Part shown: positions 53,871 through 63,383 of the stretch, one piece after another
Layout: every line of letters starts with the position of its first letter
Numbering within the stretch: the stretch's first letter is position 1
Source: HXMU1420-13 sp965229525
GTDB lineage: Bacteria > Bacteroidota > Rhodothermia > Balneolales > Balneolaceae
Direction: 5' to 3'
NCBI GenBank assembly: GCA_965229525.1
Contig: OZ245886.1
Location: forward strand, 682,001-746,000
DNA length: 64,000 bases
Translations under genes and position numbers: made by a program
Notes under the pieces: generated by a model
The model's database searches: none
Told to the model about the DNA's origin: nothing
The model's input: the letters and a program-made list of their open reading frames with translations, nothing else

Positions 53871-54737
53871 TTAAATTAACTGATATTTCTTTATCTCTTC
53901 ATCTGTAAAAACTTCATTCAGATAACGCTGGTATGTTTCCATCATACTATCATCATAAATATTTTTCCACTGATCTCTTTTACCACTACGGAAAGTATGT
54001 GATTTTTTTGGATTTATAGCCTCCTGAAATCTTAATACGAATTCTTCTACTGATGGTATTTCTTTATGAGGAATCAGATTGAGATATTTTTCAGCAATTA
54101 ATCTCAATTTTTCGACTCCACTTTCTGATACCAAATCTTCAAATTTCAACACGAGAGTATCTTTAGATTTCAACCATCCGCTATATTTTTCAAACCGCTT
54201 TACAATATTAGGATACTCTATTTGATGTTCACTACTTAAGCCATTTAATGAAAGTTTGACCCGATCAATAGTAGAATCAATATTTTTAAAATATGGGCTT
54301 AATTTATGCCATTTATTCATTGAGGATAAATAATGGGCTTCACTAATGGTTACATCCCTTAAATCACGATAAATGAATAACTTAAAGATATTTCTTTTTT
54401 TTAATGTTTCAATGTAACAATCATCGAAATGCAAATGACTAGCCACTATTTCATTTGGAAGAATTTGCCCGAGTCGCCTATTTAACAACGTTGGTGAAAT
54501 CTCTTTAAATGTAAAAGAGGGAGTACTTGCCAGGAAATTCCCATAATCTTTCACCTCAGGTAATGAAATAAGTATTTGATGAAGCAAGTGGGTACCGCTT
54601 TTAGGAAAAGAATTCACTAAAATAGGTGGGGCGTTTACCCAATCGTCTTCACTAAAATTCAGCAATCTAACGGGCCGAATTCCATTATTCAGGTACCGAA
54701 CTAGTTTCTTAGTTACAACATTATTTCTAAAACTCAT
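53871..54737 (-). CDS. Sulfotransferase domain protein
   Basis: 288-aa protein with the PAPS 5'-phosphosulfate loop NSFPKSGTHLLHQ (near residues 38-50) and the 3'-phosphate motif RDLRDVTISEAHYL (near 124-137). These are the two signatures of the P-loop sulfotransferase fold. It would add sulfate from PAPS to a sugar of the exopolysaccharide or a related cell-surface glycan. It lies between two glycosyltransferase genes, 1 and 11 bases apart, so it is part of the assembly operon. Confidence 0.87.
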   Translation of the reverse strand: MSFRNNVVTKKLVRYLNNGIRPVRLLNFSEDDWVNAPPILVNSFPKSGTHLLHQILISLPEVKDYGNFLASTPSFTFKEISPTLLNRRLGQILPNEIVASHLHFDDCYIETLKKRNIFKLFIYRDLRDVTISEAHYLSSMNKWHKLSPYFKNIDSTIDRVKLSLNGLSSEHQIEYPNIVKRFEKYSGWLKSKDTLVLKFEDLVSESGVEKLRLIAEKYLNLIPHKEIPSVEEFVLRFQEAINPKKSHTFRSGKRDQWKNIYDDSMMETYQRYLNEVFTDEEIKKYQLI

Positions 54738-54738
54738 A

Positions 54739-55875
54739 TTATCGTAATGCTAATAAAAGAGTTTCTACTCGTTTCAAGGCAAGTTCTTTATTAAATAGTG
54801 TATTAACTTTTTTTATGGCTTTTTCCCTTAGTCTATTTGAAGTTTCGGGGCTACTTTTTAGGATTTCATAAGCACCTAAAAGATCATCCCCATCTGTAAA
54901 AGACAAGCAATCTATACCTTCCTCAAATCCACTACCCATCAAGGCTTGTTTATGAATAATAAGGGGTACATCGAAACCAATTGCTTCTAATATTTTAAGC
55001 TTAAATCCTCCACCCAAACGTTCCGGGACGACAGCCGCGGTTGCGTCACTATACCATTTTTCAAGGGAATCCACTTCACCAATATAAGTAACAAAGCTAG
55101 ACTTTTCTGCCTTAGCGATCAGTTTTTTACTTGCACCTCTTCCAATGATTTGTAATTCATGATTTGGAGGCAATCGATCAGTCATTGTCTGATAAATATC
55201 CAATAACCAATCAGCGTTAAGCTCTTTGGCCTTATACCCATAACTACCCACTAATAGAACTATTTCTTTTTCAGTAAGGGTTTTATTTTTTTGAATCTCT
55301 AGATTTTTATCAACATATGGATAGACTAAAAAAACGGAGTCAGTATTAAGCCAGGATTGATAAGTTTTTATTTCTTCTGAATTTATACATATGATTGCAT
55401 CCGCATTTTTTGAAGTAACTCTTTCCCAAAAGTTGAGGCCAATTGATTCAAATAATGCAATTATATTTATTGGGAAATACCCATATCTGTAGTATGAACG
55501 CTTATTTTCAACTTCAAGATTATGTGAAACCAGTACTACTTTTGCCAGGGACTTTTTTAGCGTTCTACTAAGTGCCAACCACCAGAATTGAAAATGATCT
55601 ATAACAATTATATCGTTTTCATTTAACGTTTCCAGCTTTTTAAAAATAGCTTTTCTGGCATACCAACTTTCTACCCAAATTGACGGGATAAACAAAACAA
55701 TACAACATATTCTGGATATTAATTTTTTGTACTTATGTAGCTCAGGTAATTCAATCTCGACAAATACAGAATTTGTTTTTTCTGAGAATAAAGTAAAAAC
55801 TGATTCTGAATACTTTGTACGTCCATTTACGAGTGGCATTTTTTTTGTCAAGAACACGACTTTCTTCAAACCCAT
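54739..55875 (-). CDS. Glycosyltransferase, GT4-like
   Basis: 378-aa GT-B enzyme. Starts VVFLTKKMPLVNGRTKYS, with a hydrophobic stretch near residues 52-68 (IWVESW-side helix), then IVLLVGSYGYKAKELNADW and the donor-site RLGGGFKLKILEAIGFDVPLI. Glycosyltransferase role is clear from the fold; the sugar is unknown. The gene ends 1 base before the sulfotransferase start. Confidence 0.83.
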   Translation of the reverse strand: MGLKKVVFLTKKMPLVNGRTKYSESVFTLFSEKTNSVFVEIELPELHKYKKLISRICCIVLFIPSIWVESWYARKAIFKKLETLNENDIIVIDHFQFWWLALSRTLKKSLAKVVLVSHNLEVENKRSYYRYGYFPINIIALFESIGLNFWERVTSKNADAIICINSEEIKTYQSWLNTDSVFLVYPYVDKNLEIQKNKTLTEKEIVLLVGSYGYKAKELNADWLLDIYQTMTDRLPPNHELQIIGRGASKKLIAKAEKSSFVTYIGEVDSLEKWYSDATAAVVPERLGGGFKLKILEAIGFDVPLIIHKQALMGSGFEEGIDCLSFTDGDDLLGAYEILKSSPETSNRLREKAIKKVNTLFNKELALKRVETLLLALR

Positions 55876-55892
55876 AGAATACTACACCACTG

Positions 55893-56693
55893 TTAGCCCT
55901 TAATAGAATAATACAACTTCTGATATGAATGTAATAGCTTCAACCTGATAGGATATAGCATTATATATTTGATGTAGTCTATACCATTTAAACCACCTTC
56001 TATTATTTTGTTGTAGTCATCTAAAATGGTTTCGGTAAAATGATTCTCCCAATCCCCTACTTCACCTTTTCTAAAAAATTTTACCTCATCATCACTTTTA
56101 TCCGCTTCCCCCCATTTTTTTCTCATTGAATCCATGCTAGTATCTTGCTTGATTTCATTAATCTGATTCTCCGATAATTCGATATTTAGAAAATTAGCGA
56201 TTTTAGTACACTCTTGATTAAAATCTGATTTCAAATTTTGATAGCTAGAAACGTAAACCTTTTTATTCTTTTGATGCCAAATCTTCTGGTAGTTCAACAT
56301 AAATTGAACAAAATAACGCCCATACCTCCAATAATACTTATCAAATTCAATTGATATGTTTTCCTTTCTTAACTGGTGATAATAGTAGGATACAACTACA
56401 TCCTTCAATTCACGTTCAATACAGAATATTTTGACTTCTGGATTATTATCAAGAAGTAAATAGGTTGCTTCATCATAAAAATGATTCTTTGAAAGATAAT
56501 TTCGTTTTGAATAGTCAGCTTTGTTTAAAAATTCTTTCAATTTATATGGTGCGATAGATCTTTTCTCACCTATTGGACCCCATGCTTTGTTAGTATAATC
56601 CTCTGGAATATCATTGTACTTAATAATATTTGATACAATGTGTCTCACCCATGTTGATCCTGTTTTAGGAGCGCCATTACAAACAATTAGCAT
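55893..56693 (-). CDS. Sulfotransferase family protein
   Basis: 266 aa. The PAPS-binding loop is APKTGSTWVRHIV near residues 8-20 and the second signature is FCIERELKDVVVSYYYH near 90-106. It differs from the other sulfotransferase in the locus and probably sulfates another position or sugar. It is linked to the polymerase gene (8 bases) and the GT4-like gene. Confidence 0.82.
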   Translation of the reverse strand: MLIVCNGAPKTGSTWVRHIVSNIIKYNDIPEDYTNKAWGPIGEKRSIAPYKLKEFLNKADYSKRNYLSKNHFYDEATYLLLDNNPEVKIFCIERELKDVVVSYYYHQLRKENISIEFDKYYWRYGRYFVQFMLNYQKIWHQKNKKVYVSSYQNLKSDFNQECTKIANFLNIELSENQINEIKQDTSMDSMRKKWGEADKSDDEVKFFRKGEVGDWENHFTETILDDYNKIIEGGLNGIDYIKYIMLYPIRLKLLHSYQKLYYSIKG

Positions 56694-56700
56694 AATTTAT

Positions 56701-57915
56701 TTAGTTGGATTTGCTGTCAAAAAACCTAAAGATTAAAAAAATATATGCCCAATAATTTACCGTATTAAAAGCAGCCATCGATAACGAAATAAGTACATAC
56801 ATAATAAATAAAACAGATGAGTTCTGAATTTTAAATCTATGTTTCAAAAAATACATAACGGGGATCATAAAAAAGAAAAAGCCAATTAATCCCCAATATG
56901 CAATCGGAGCTAATAATGCAGATATTGTATAACCATCACCAAGTTGTTCATTTACCCAGAGATCGTATTCTTGGACATATAATTCTGCAAGTTTTTCAGT
57001 ATTACCAATGCCTACTCCTAAAATTGGATAATTGACAATAGATTGTTCAAGAATGAGCACTGGCCTAACCAAACGATTCATTGTACTAATGTCATTACCA
57101 CTTCTTAGATCGTTAATTCGAGGCTCCAATATTTTAAATAAAAAGCCACCTAATATTATTGTTGTAATAGCTGCTAATACAATTGCAGATGCGTAACGTT
57201 TTAAATTTTGCCGTGAACTTTTAGATGTTAAAAAGTAGATGAAAAGCATTATGAAAGAGCCTATTGTTATTGATGACCTGACTACAATTAGTGTGATCAT
57301 CGATAAAACAATATATTTTAAATAGCTTTTCTTTTTTGATAACAAAAACCAACCCGCCAATGCTAAGAACAAATATTTTGATACATGAGAAGGTTCTTTA
57401 GTAAGCGGGAAGGGTCTTCTAACCCCAAAGAAAATTGCCGCTTCTCTGTCCCCGGCAAATTCCCCCTGATTGTGGCCGCCCATTATATCTAATATTGCTA
57501 AATTCAATGAGTGGAAAATAGGGATTATATCGAGTACTGATAATACTAAAACTAATAGTATTGATTTATACAAATAATTGGAAAGATACTCATTAGACCA
57601 CCGACTAATTTCATCTAAAAAGATTAGTGCTAAAAAAATTGAATATATCAGAAATATATAAGACTCAATAATAGACCGAACACTTACGTCTTTTGTTATT
57701 AATAAGTGAATGACTAGTATTATAAATGAGAATAAAAATGAGTATATAAAGAAATTCAAGCTAATCTTATTCACTCGGAAATTATTCAATACTAGAAGGC
57801 TAATTCCAGATGCAAATGATATAAAATAGGGAATGGAAAGTGGGCCTATATCAAGATGAAATCTTGAATAAATACCAAAAATAAAAAAACTAATTAAGAG
57901 GGTATTTACCTTCAT
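56701..57915 (-). CDS. O-antigen polymerase-like membrane protein (Wzy)
   Basis: 404 aa with ten or more hydrophobic helices and one large periplasmic loop (about residues 240-310) containing RLVRPVLILEQSIVNYPILGVGIGNTE, whose PILGVGIGN part is typical of Wzy/ligase-type proteins. It would join repeat units on the periplasmic side. Sequence is too divergent to tell polymerase from O-antigen ligase with certainty, but the position in the glycosyltransferase operon favours polymerase. No Wzx flippase or Wzz is in the window. Confidence 0.75.
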   Translation of the reverse strand: MKVNTLLISFFIFGIYSRFHLDIGPLSIPYFISFASGISLLVLNNFRVNKISLNFFIYSFLFSFIILVIHLLITKDVSVRSIIESYIFLIYSIFLALIFLDEISRWSNEYLSNYLYKSILLVLVLSVLDIIPIFHSLNLAILDIMGGHNQGEFAGDREAAIFFGVRRPFPLTKEPSHVSKYLFLALAGWFLLSKKKSYLKYIVLSMITLIVVRSSITIGSFIMLFIYFLTSKSSRQNLKRYASAIVLAAITTIILGGFLFKILEPRINDLRSGNDISTMNRLVRPVLILEQSIVNYPILGVGIGNTEKLAELYVQEYDLWVNEQLGDGYTISALLAPIAYWGLIGFFFFMIPVMYFLKHRFKIQNSSVLFIMYVLISLSMAAFNTVNYWAYIFLIFRFFDSKSN

Positions 57916-59052
57916 TTATTTTAAAATATACTTCAACATATTAGCCGCATTTAGTTCTGTACTAAATTTGAAAGATCGTTTGTATCCATTTTCACCTATT
58001 TTTTTTAGTTCATTTCTACTAGCTATTACACTTTTCAATTGGTTATAATAATCTTCAACTTTCGGAGCTTTAAAAAACCATCCAGTTTTACCTTCTACTA
58101 TAATTTCAGATGGGCCACCTATATTATTTGAAATTACCGGTTTTGAAAAGCTCATAGCTTCAACTATACTTATACCAAATGGCTCAGCATTGCGCCTCGA
58201 ATTCACATATACATCGATGGAATTATAAAACTTCCCCATTTCTCTGACATTATTCTGAAAATATATGTGATTTGGGAAATTTGCTGCTAATCTTCTACAT
58301 AAATTAGCAAATTCCTGATCATCTGTTATACCAGCAATTATTAGACAAATTTCTCTCTTATTTTCTGATGTTTCGCCTAGAATCTTAGTGAATGCTTCAA
58401 TCAGAATATCTTGAGCTTTATCTTGACTTAAACGAGCAGCTGTACCAAAAACCAACGTATTATCGGGGATATTAAAGTCTTTTCGAAAACTCAATGATTT
58501 ACCCGATGTTAGTCGTTCTTTACTAAATCCAGGGTATATTACTTTCGCACAAATTTTACCTAAACTATTTTTAGTATATTTACTGTTTGCAATTGGTATA
58601 ACTTTTCTAATGCGTAATATTACATTGTAGTATAGCTTTGCAAATTTCTTATTTATAGAGTTTGGTAAGTACCAGTAACTATTACAATTCAGCTGTTTTG
58701 AAAGAGTTGAAGCTAAATGTACATAACCTTGAGATTGATAAACTATAGCATCATAATTATCTGTTAAACTAAGTTCTTTTCTAATCTTTTTGGGATATAT
58801 ATAGCTATTCCATATCCCTTTTAATATTGTGGCAATGCCACCTCCAAACTTTGAACTTAACTTTGGTAGTATTTTATACTCATTTAAAAACTTAGAGTAT
58901 TCTTCAACTGAAGGTCCATCCCCAACAATATATGCATCAACAATTACACCTTTTTGTTTCCACTCACTAAGAAATTGCAAGTCGCATATAAATTGCCCCC
59001 CAAAATCATTACCACCAAGTAGCTTTAAAATTCTGCGCTCATTGGCTTTCAT
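57916..59052 (-). CDS. Glycosyltransferase family 4 protein
   Basis: 378-aa GT-B glycosyltransferase. Acceptor-side DFGGQFICDLQFLSEWKQKG, middle FGTAARLSQDKAQDILIEAF, and donor-side NSRRNAEPFGISIVEAMSFSKPVI with the EX7E pattern. The gene ends one base after the polymerase gene starts (57915/57916), and its own start overlaps the GT2 gene by 14 bases. Sugar unknown. Confidence 0.9.
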   Translation of the reverse strand: MKANERRILKLLGGNDFGGQFICDLQFLSEWKQKGVIVDAYIVGDGPSVEEYSKFLNEYKILPKLSSKFGGGIATILKGIWNSYIYPKKIRKELSLTDNYDAIVYQSQGYVHLASTLSKQLNCNSYWYLPNSINKKFAKLYYNVILRIRKVIPIANSKYTKNSLGKICAKVIYPGFSKERLTSGKSLSFRKDFNIPDNTLVFGTAARLSQDKAQDILIEAFTKILGETSENKREICLIIAGITDDQEFANLCRRLAANFPNHIYFQNNVREMGKFYNSIDVYVNSRRNAEPFGISIVEAMSFSKPVISNNIGGPSEIIVEGKTGWFFKAPKVEDYYNQLKSVIASRNELKKIGENGYKRSFKFSTELNAANMLKYILK

Positions 59053-59944
59053 TGTGAAGCCTCATGTATTTTTTATATGAAAATAAATAGGTTAAAGAGA
59101 CTAATGGATTTATCAATGAAACAAGAACACATTTCAGAAAGGTTACATTTTCGCCTAAGATTTTGGATCTTTTGTAGAGACTAATAGGGTTCCTGGGTAA
59201 ATAAAACTTAATCCTAGAAAAGAATCTTTTTTCATGGTCGAAATGATTTGGATAATAAATCATATGTGTTGCATATCCTCTTCCGACCCTTCTAGCTTTT
59301 TTCAGGATTGCAGATAATGTATTTCTGGTGGGGTGAGATACTTCAATATCTTCAATAAATGCCTGATTAACACCTGATTTAAAGGCATATTGCCCAAATA
59401 CAACATCCCCTCCTGATTCTAGTCTATCATCAAAAGGTCCAATTTCTTTAAGTATCTTTGCTCTAATTATAAGACACAATGTGGGGGAATATTTCCCTCT
59501 TTCTAAGTTCTTTTTTACATCAAAAGATGTTAGTAAGTCGTAATTAGCCGCCAATGAATTACTTGTTTTTTTCATTCTGACATTTACACCGGCATATTCG
59601 ACATCCGTAGAATCGAAATACATCACAACTTTACTTATAAAGCTTTTGCCAACCTCTACATCAGCATCTATAAAACAAATTAAATCACCAGTAGAATGTT
59701 TTATTCCTAAATTTCTTGCCGCATATGAACCTTGTTTAGGTTCATTTATATAGAGGAAAGAATAAAAATCATGTTCAAAGTCCCGGACAACAATGCTGGT
59801 ACTATCATTAGAATTATTATCGACGACAATAACTTCCAATTGAATATCATCGACGATTATTTGACTTCTAAATGAATTTAGTGTGGCTTTGATACCTGCA
59901 GATGAATTATAGGTAGGAATAATTATAGATATCCTTTTAGGCAT
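59039..59944 (-). CDS. Glycosyltransferase family 2 protein
   Basis: 301-aa GT-A glycosyltransferase. SIIIPTYNSSAGIKATL, VVDNNSNDST and CFIDADVEVGKSF (the DxD motif) are plain; the later segment EIGPFDDRLESGGDVVFG carries the catalytic acid. A weakly hydrophobic C-terminus (CVLVSLINPLVSLTYLF) may attach it to the membrane. First gene of the minus-strand assembly operon as seen in the window, facing away from the plus-strand lipoprotein gene. Confidence 0.9.
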   Translation of the reverse strand: MPKRISIIIPTYNSSAGIKATLNSFRSQIIVDDIQLEVIVVDNNSNDSTSIVVRDFEHDFYSFLYINEPKQGSYAARNLGIKHSTGDLICFIDADVEVGKSFISKVVMYFDSTDVEYAGVNVRMKKTSNSLAANYDLLTSFDVKKNLERGKYSPTLCLIIRAKILKEIGPFDDRLESGGDVVFGQYAFKSGVNQAFIEDIEVSHPTRNTLSAILKKARRVGRGYATHMIYYPNHFDHEKRFFSRIKFYLPRNPISLYKRSKILGENVTFLKCVLVSLINPLVSLTYLFSYKKYMRLHNESQ

Positions 59945-60056
59945 AAGTTCTTTTAATCCAATCTGTGATTTTCTTTCAGGAATTCACTAAAATCATATTA
60001 TAAGCACCAAAGATAAGGTTTTTACAATTAAATCCGCTTACTCATATCAAGTAAAT

Positions 60057-61127
60057 ATTAGATTCTATTCTACCTCTATTATTCTATTAGCTGCTATTGC
60101 TTCACTTATTGGATGCGATACTAAGAACGAGGATAATATTGAGTGGAATAGTTATCAATTAGAACTTATTAGTGAAGCAAAATCAATTTTTGAAAATGCA
60201 CAAACCAATAGTCTAATTAACTATAAAACAGATTGGGAATCAGCAGTTTTTCAGATCGGTATATATAGGTTTTCAGAGGTCAGCCGTGATAATTATTTGT
60301 CTACCCAATCTCAGATTTGGTTAGCAAATACTAATAACAAAATTAATGGTAATCCCTTAAATCCTGATAACATAGTCATTTCATATTTATATCTGAGTCA
60401 CCATTTGAATAATGATTTTCAACTCAATAATAAATCACAAGTAGTATCCTCACTGTATAACCATCTTAACGATACATCTCTAACATGGTGGTTTGCCGAC
60501 GCTCTATTTATGGCTCCGCCAGCTTTAGCTATTTTCGCAACCAATTATAATTTGGATGTGCATCAATCTATTCATGATAAGTGGATTAATAGTGCCAATA
60601 TTCTCTATTCATCAATTGATTCTTTATTCTATCGTGACCTTAGATATGGAAATAATCTAAACAATGACGGCCAAAAAGAGTTCTGGTTAAGAGCTAATGG
60701 ATGGGTATTAGCTGGATTAGCTCTGTTACTTGAATATACCCCAAAAAATACGCTCGAATACAATTATTATAATTCAAAGTTTTTAGAATTATCGAATAAG
60801 ATAATTCAATTACAAAATGAAAATGGGTTATGGACTCTAGACCTGGCTAATCAAAACAGATATTCGAACTATGACACTGGCGGATCAGCTCTTTTATGTT
60901 TTGGTATTACCTGGGGCAGAAATAATCACTTTTTAAGTGAAGAAATTAGCATTGAGGCAATAAATAAATGTTATAGTGGGCTTAATTCATTTATTGAAAA
61001 TGGAAAACTATTGAGTGTACAACCCGTTGGGGCTAACCCTATAAATTTTGATTTCAATAACACTGAAGATTTTGGTGTCGGCGCGTTGTTTCTTTTTTAT
61101 AGTGAATTATTCATTTACTTCAATTAA
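60057..61127 (+). CDS. GH88/GH105-like unsaturated uronyl hydrolase lipoprotein, non-ATG start
   Basis: The frame is open from 59991 to 61127 without any ATG, GTG or TTG before 60297, yet codons from 60057 encode a clear lipoprotein signal (FYSTSIILLAAIASLIGC, Cys at residue 20 of that reading). A start at ATT 60057 is therefore proposed; 60027 (ATT) is an alternative. The mature part resembles six-hairpin hydrolases of GH88/GH105: WWFADALFMAPPAL, with the likely catalytic Asp148, RANGWVLAGLALLL and TGGSALLCFGI. Such enzymes remove the unsaturated uronic acid left by lyases. The lyase-family gene follows on the same strand after a divergent gene. Confidence 0.7.
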   Translation: MRFYSTSIILLAAIASLIGCDTKNEDNIEWNSYQLELISEAKSIFENAQTNSLINYKTDWESAVFQIGIYRFSEVSRDNYLSTQSQIWLANTNNKINGNPLNPDNIVISYLYLSHHLNNDFQLNNKSQVVSSLYNHLNDTSLTWWFADALFMAPPALAIFATNYNLDVHQSIHDKWINSANILYSSIDSLFYRDLRYGNNLNNDGQKEFWLRANGWVLAGLALLLEYTPKNTLEYNYYNSKFLELSNKIIQLQNENGLWTLDLANQNRYSNYDTGGSALLCFGITWGRNNHFLSEEISIEAINKCYSGLNSFIENGKLLSVQPVGANPINFDFNNTEDFGVGALFLFYSELFIYFN

Positions 61128-62056
61128 ATCCTGAGTAACCAACGTAAACCTCCACTGATAATTCCAAAAGCCTCAATAATATTTAAATAATAGCGTAGTA
61201 CCCAGAGCTTTAACTCAATACTTTTATTCGCATTATAAACTTCAATTGATAATCGATTTCTAACATTTAAATCAGTAATACCAGGTGGAATAAAAATCAG
61301 TTTTAGAAAAGCTCGGATATGCCTTAGAAAAATTAATCTTGCATTTAAATCGATCCATTTTTGAGTTTGATAAATGGCTGTTCTCCACTTCTTTTTTTTG
61401 AGCGAGTTCCATTCTCTTGTTGATTTGTAAATAATACAATTTTCGTCATACTCAATTATTACACCATCATTAGTTAGTTTTTTTGTCCATCTAACATCAC
61501 CTCCAGACCTTATTCCTTCCGGGAATTTTCCATATGTATTAAATAATGATTTTGAAGCCCAGAGATTCGCTGTAAATGCCCATTTATGATTTTTTACTGC
61601 ACTTTCCATTTGAACACTAATCAACCCATCTAAAATGTTTGCCAGAGTAGATTTGTGATCTAATTCAAAGACTACATTTCCGGCAACAATTTTCTCTTGT
61701 TTATCCACGAAATTTTGTAGTCCATTTCTCAACCATTCACCATCAGGAATACAAGTAGCATCAATAAATGCAATAATACTACCTTCTGCGCGCTCTAAAC
61801 CTCTATTTCTACAAGAGTATGGACTATTCAGATTTTTATCTTCCAAGATATAGTGAACAAATAAATATTTTTCACAAAAAGACTTTACATCAACTGTCGA
61901 ATTATTATCAACAACAAAAACCTCAACTGATTTATCGTCTGAAATTTGTCTCTCTAGAGAATCAAGAACCTTTTCAAGTCTTTCTAAATCATTAAAAATG
62001 GGGATAATTATGGTTAACCTCTTATTATTTTTTTGTAAAGACTGTTTTTTTTCCAC
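61124..62056 (-). CDS. Glycosyltransferase family 2 protein
   Basis: 310-aa GT-A glycosyltransferase: TIIIPIFNDLERLEKVLDSL, VVDNNSTVD, and FIDATCIPDGEW in the place of the DxD motif; GIRSGGDVRWTKKL follows. A C-terminal hydrophobic portion is weaker than usual. It converges on the hydrolase gene with a four-base overlap of stops, so it is an insertion between the two plus-strand enzymes. Sugar unknown. Confidence 0.87.
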   Translation of the reverse strand: MEKKQSLQKNNKRLTIIIPIFNDLERLEKVLDSLERQISDDKSVEVFVVDNNSTVDVKSFCEKYLFVHYILEDKNLNSPYSCRNRGLERAEGSIIAFIDATCIPDGEWLRNGLQNFVDKQEKIVAGNVVFELDHKSTLANILDGLISVQMESAVKNHKWAFTANLWASKSLFNTYGKFPEGIRSGGDVRWTKKLTNDGVIIEYDENCIIYKSTREWNSLKKKKWRTAIYQTQKWIDLNARLIFLRHIRAFLKLIFIPPGITDLNVRNRLSIEVYNANKSIELKLWVLRYYLNIIEAFGIISGGLRWLLRI

Positions 62057-62099
62057 TTATTATCTTTTGAATTCTACTTTATTTTTTTAATAATTTAGT

Positions 62100-63383
62100 A
62101 TGACCAAACCTTCAAAATATATCATAAGAATAGTCTTACCGCTATTCTTTTTTAGCCTCTCTTGCGAAGGTATTTCAGATGTTGGAAACGAACACTTTCA
62201 ATTCGGATATAGTAATTATCTAGATCCGTATTTCTATGCCCAAAGTTTTGAACTTCAGTTCAATGATCCAATAACATATAACATTCATAAACTAGATGAG
62301 TTAAAATCTATTTATAATTCTAATCCAAAAGATATCCCTTCTTCAGCAATTTCAATTATAGACGAGGCAAATAACTTGCTATCCATCCAACCAATTTCAG
62401 TTGTAAATAGAGCAGCTACTATTGATAACATTAGTCCAAATGACTTCCTTAGCTTGTCTACCTATTACTGGCCAAATCCTGATTCTGAAAATGGTTTACC
62501 CTATATAAGAATCGACGGTCAGCGAAATCCTGAAGTCTTCCTATATAACAGGCAACAATTATCAGAACTACGCTTTGCTATAACCAACTTGGTGTTTGCT
62601 TATCATATTACTTCGGAAGAAAAGTTTGCAAATAAAGCTATTTCTCTTCTTGAAGCATGGTTTATATCTCCTACAACCAGAATGAACCCTAATTTACAAC
62701 ATGCACAGTTTATCCCTGGTATCTCTGATGGCAGTTTTACAGGTATTATTCAAGGTAGAGTATTCATATACATTTTCGACAGTTTAATACTATTAAAATC
62801 AAGCCCAGTTTGGTCTACAGAATTTGAAAAAGAATTATTTGTATGGATTAGAGAATTCAATAAGTGGCTAATTAATAGTGGACATGGTAAAATTGCCTCG
62901 GATTATATAAATAATCATTCAACATGGTATGATGCTCAGGTTGCCTATTATTCAAGTTTGACGAGAAAAAATGAAACACTCTTACGAACTCTTGAAAGTG
63001 TATATCAAAAAAGGATACTAACCCAGATTGATGAAAATGGTGTTCAAATACATGAAGTTAAACGCAATAAAGGATTGCACTATTCAAACTTAAACTTAAC
63101 TGCTCATGTATTCCTTTTAAAAATTGGAGACAACGTTAACTATATAAATCCAGCTATAAATTCTGAACACTCAGACATGATATTCAGTGCAACAGATTTC
63201 ATGCGTCCATCAGTAATTGATCAAGAAGTTTGGCCTTATCGGCAAATTGACCCTTTTAATGGATGTGGATTTATTCCAATATTGGATTATGCCTATCAAA
63301 AAAGTGGTTTTGAAGAATACAACAATGAACTTAAAGAAGTTAACTCTATATATACTTGTGCACCTTCAACGATACTTTATTGA
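62100..63383 (+). CDS. Alginate-lyase-family lipoprotein (PL38-like)
   Basis: 427 aa with a lipoprotein signal ending in SLSC (Cys22). Typical segments of the alginate lyase superfamily are LSTYYWPNPDSENGLPYIRIDG, RNPEVFLYNR, and NNHSTWYDAQ with His273 and Tyr277 as likely catalytic residues. The layout (about 420 aa, all-helical toroid) resembles the PL38 lyases, active on glucuronan or alginate-type uronates. So it cleaves uronic-acid-rich chains by beta-elimination, making the unsaturated ends that the GH88/GH105-like protein would remove. Sits inside a biosynthesis locus, as AlgL does in alginate clusters. Substrate is not proven. Confidence 0.75.
   Translation: MTKPSKYIIRIVLPLFFFSLSCEGISDVGNEHFQFGYSNYLDPYFYAQSFELQFNDPITYNIHKLDELKSIYNSNPKDIPSSAISIIDEANNLLSIQPISVVNRAATIDNISPNDFLSLSTYYWPNPDSENGLPYIRIDGQRNPEVFLYNRQQLSELRFAITNLVFAYHITSEEKFANKAISLLEAWFISPTTRMNPNLQHAQFIPGISDGSFTGIIQGRVFIYIFDSLILLKSSPVWSTEFEKELFVWIREFNKWLINSGHGKIASDYINNHSTWYDAQVAYYSSLTRKNETLLRTLESVYQKRILTQIDENGVQIHEVKRNKGLHYSNLNLTAHVFLLKIGDNVNYINPAINSEHSDMIFSATDFMRPSVIDQEVWPYRQIDPFNGCGFIPILDYAYQKSGFEEYNNELKEVNSIYTCAPSTILY

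Noticed and set aside
60297..61127. TTG 60297 as the true start of the hydrolase
   Set aside because: It would remove the lipoprotein signal and the N-terminal helices of the toroid, both clearly encoded upstream in the same frame.
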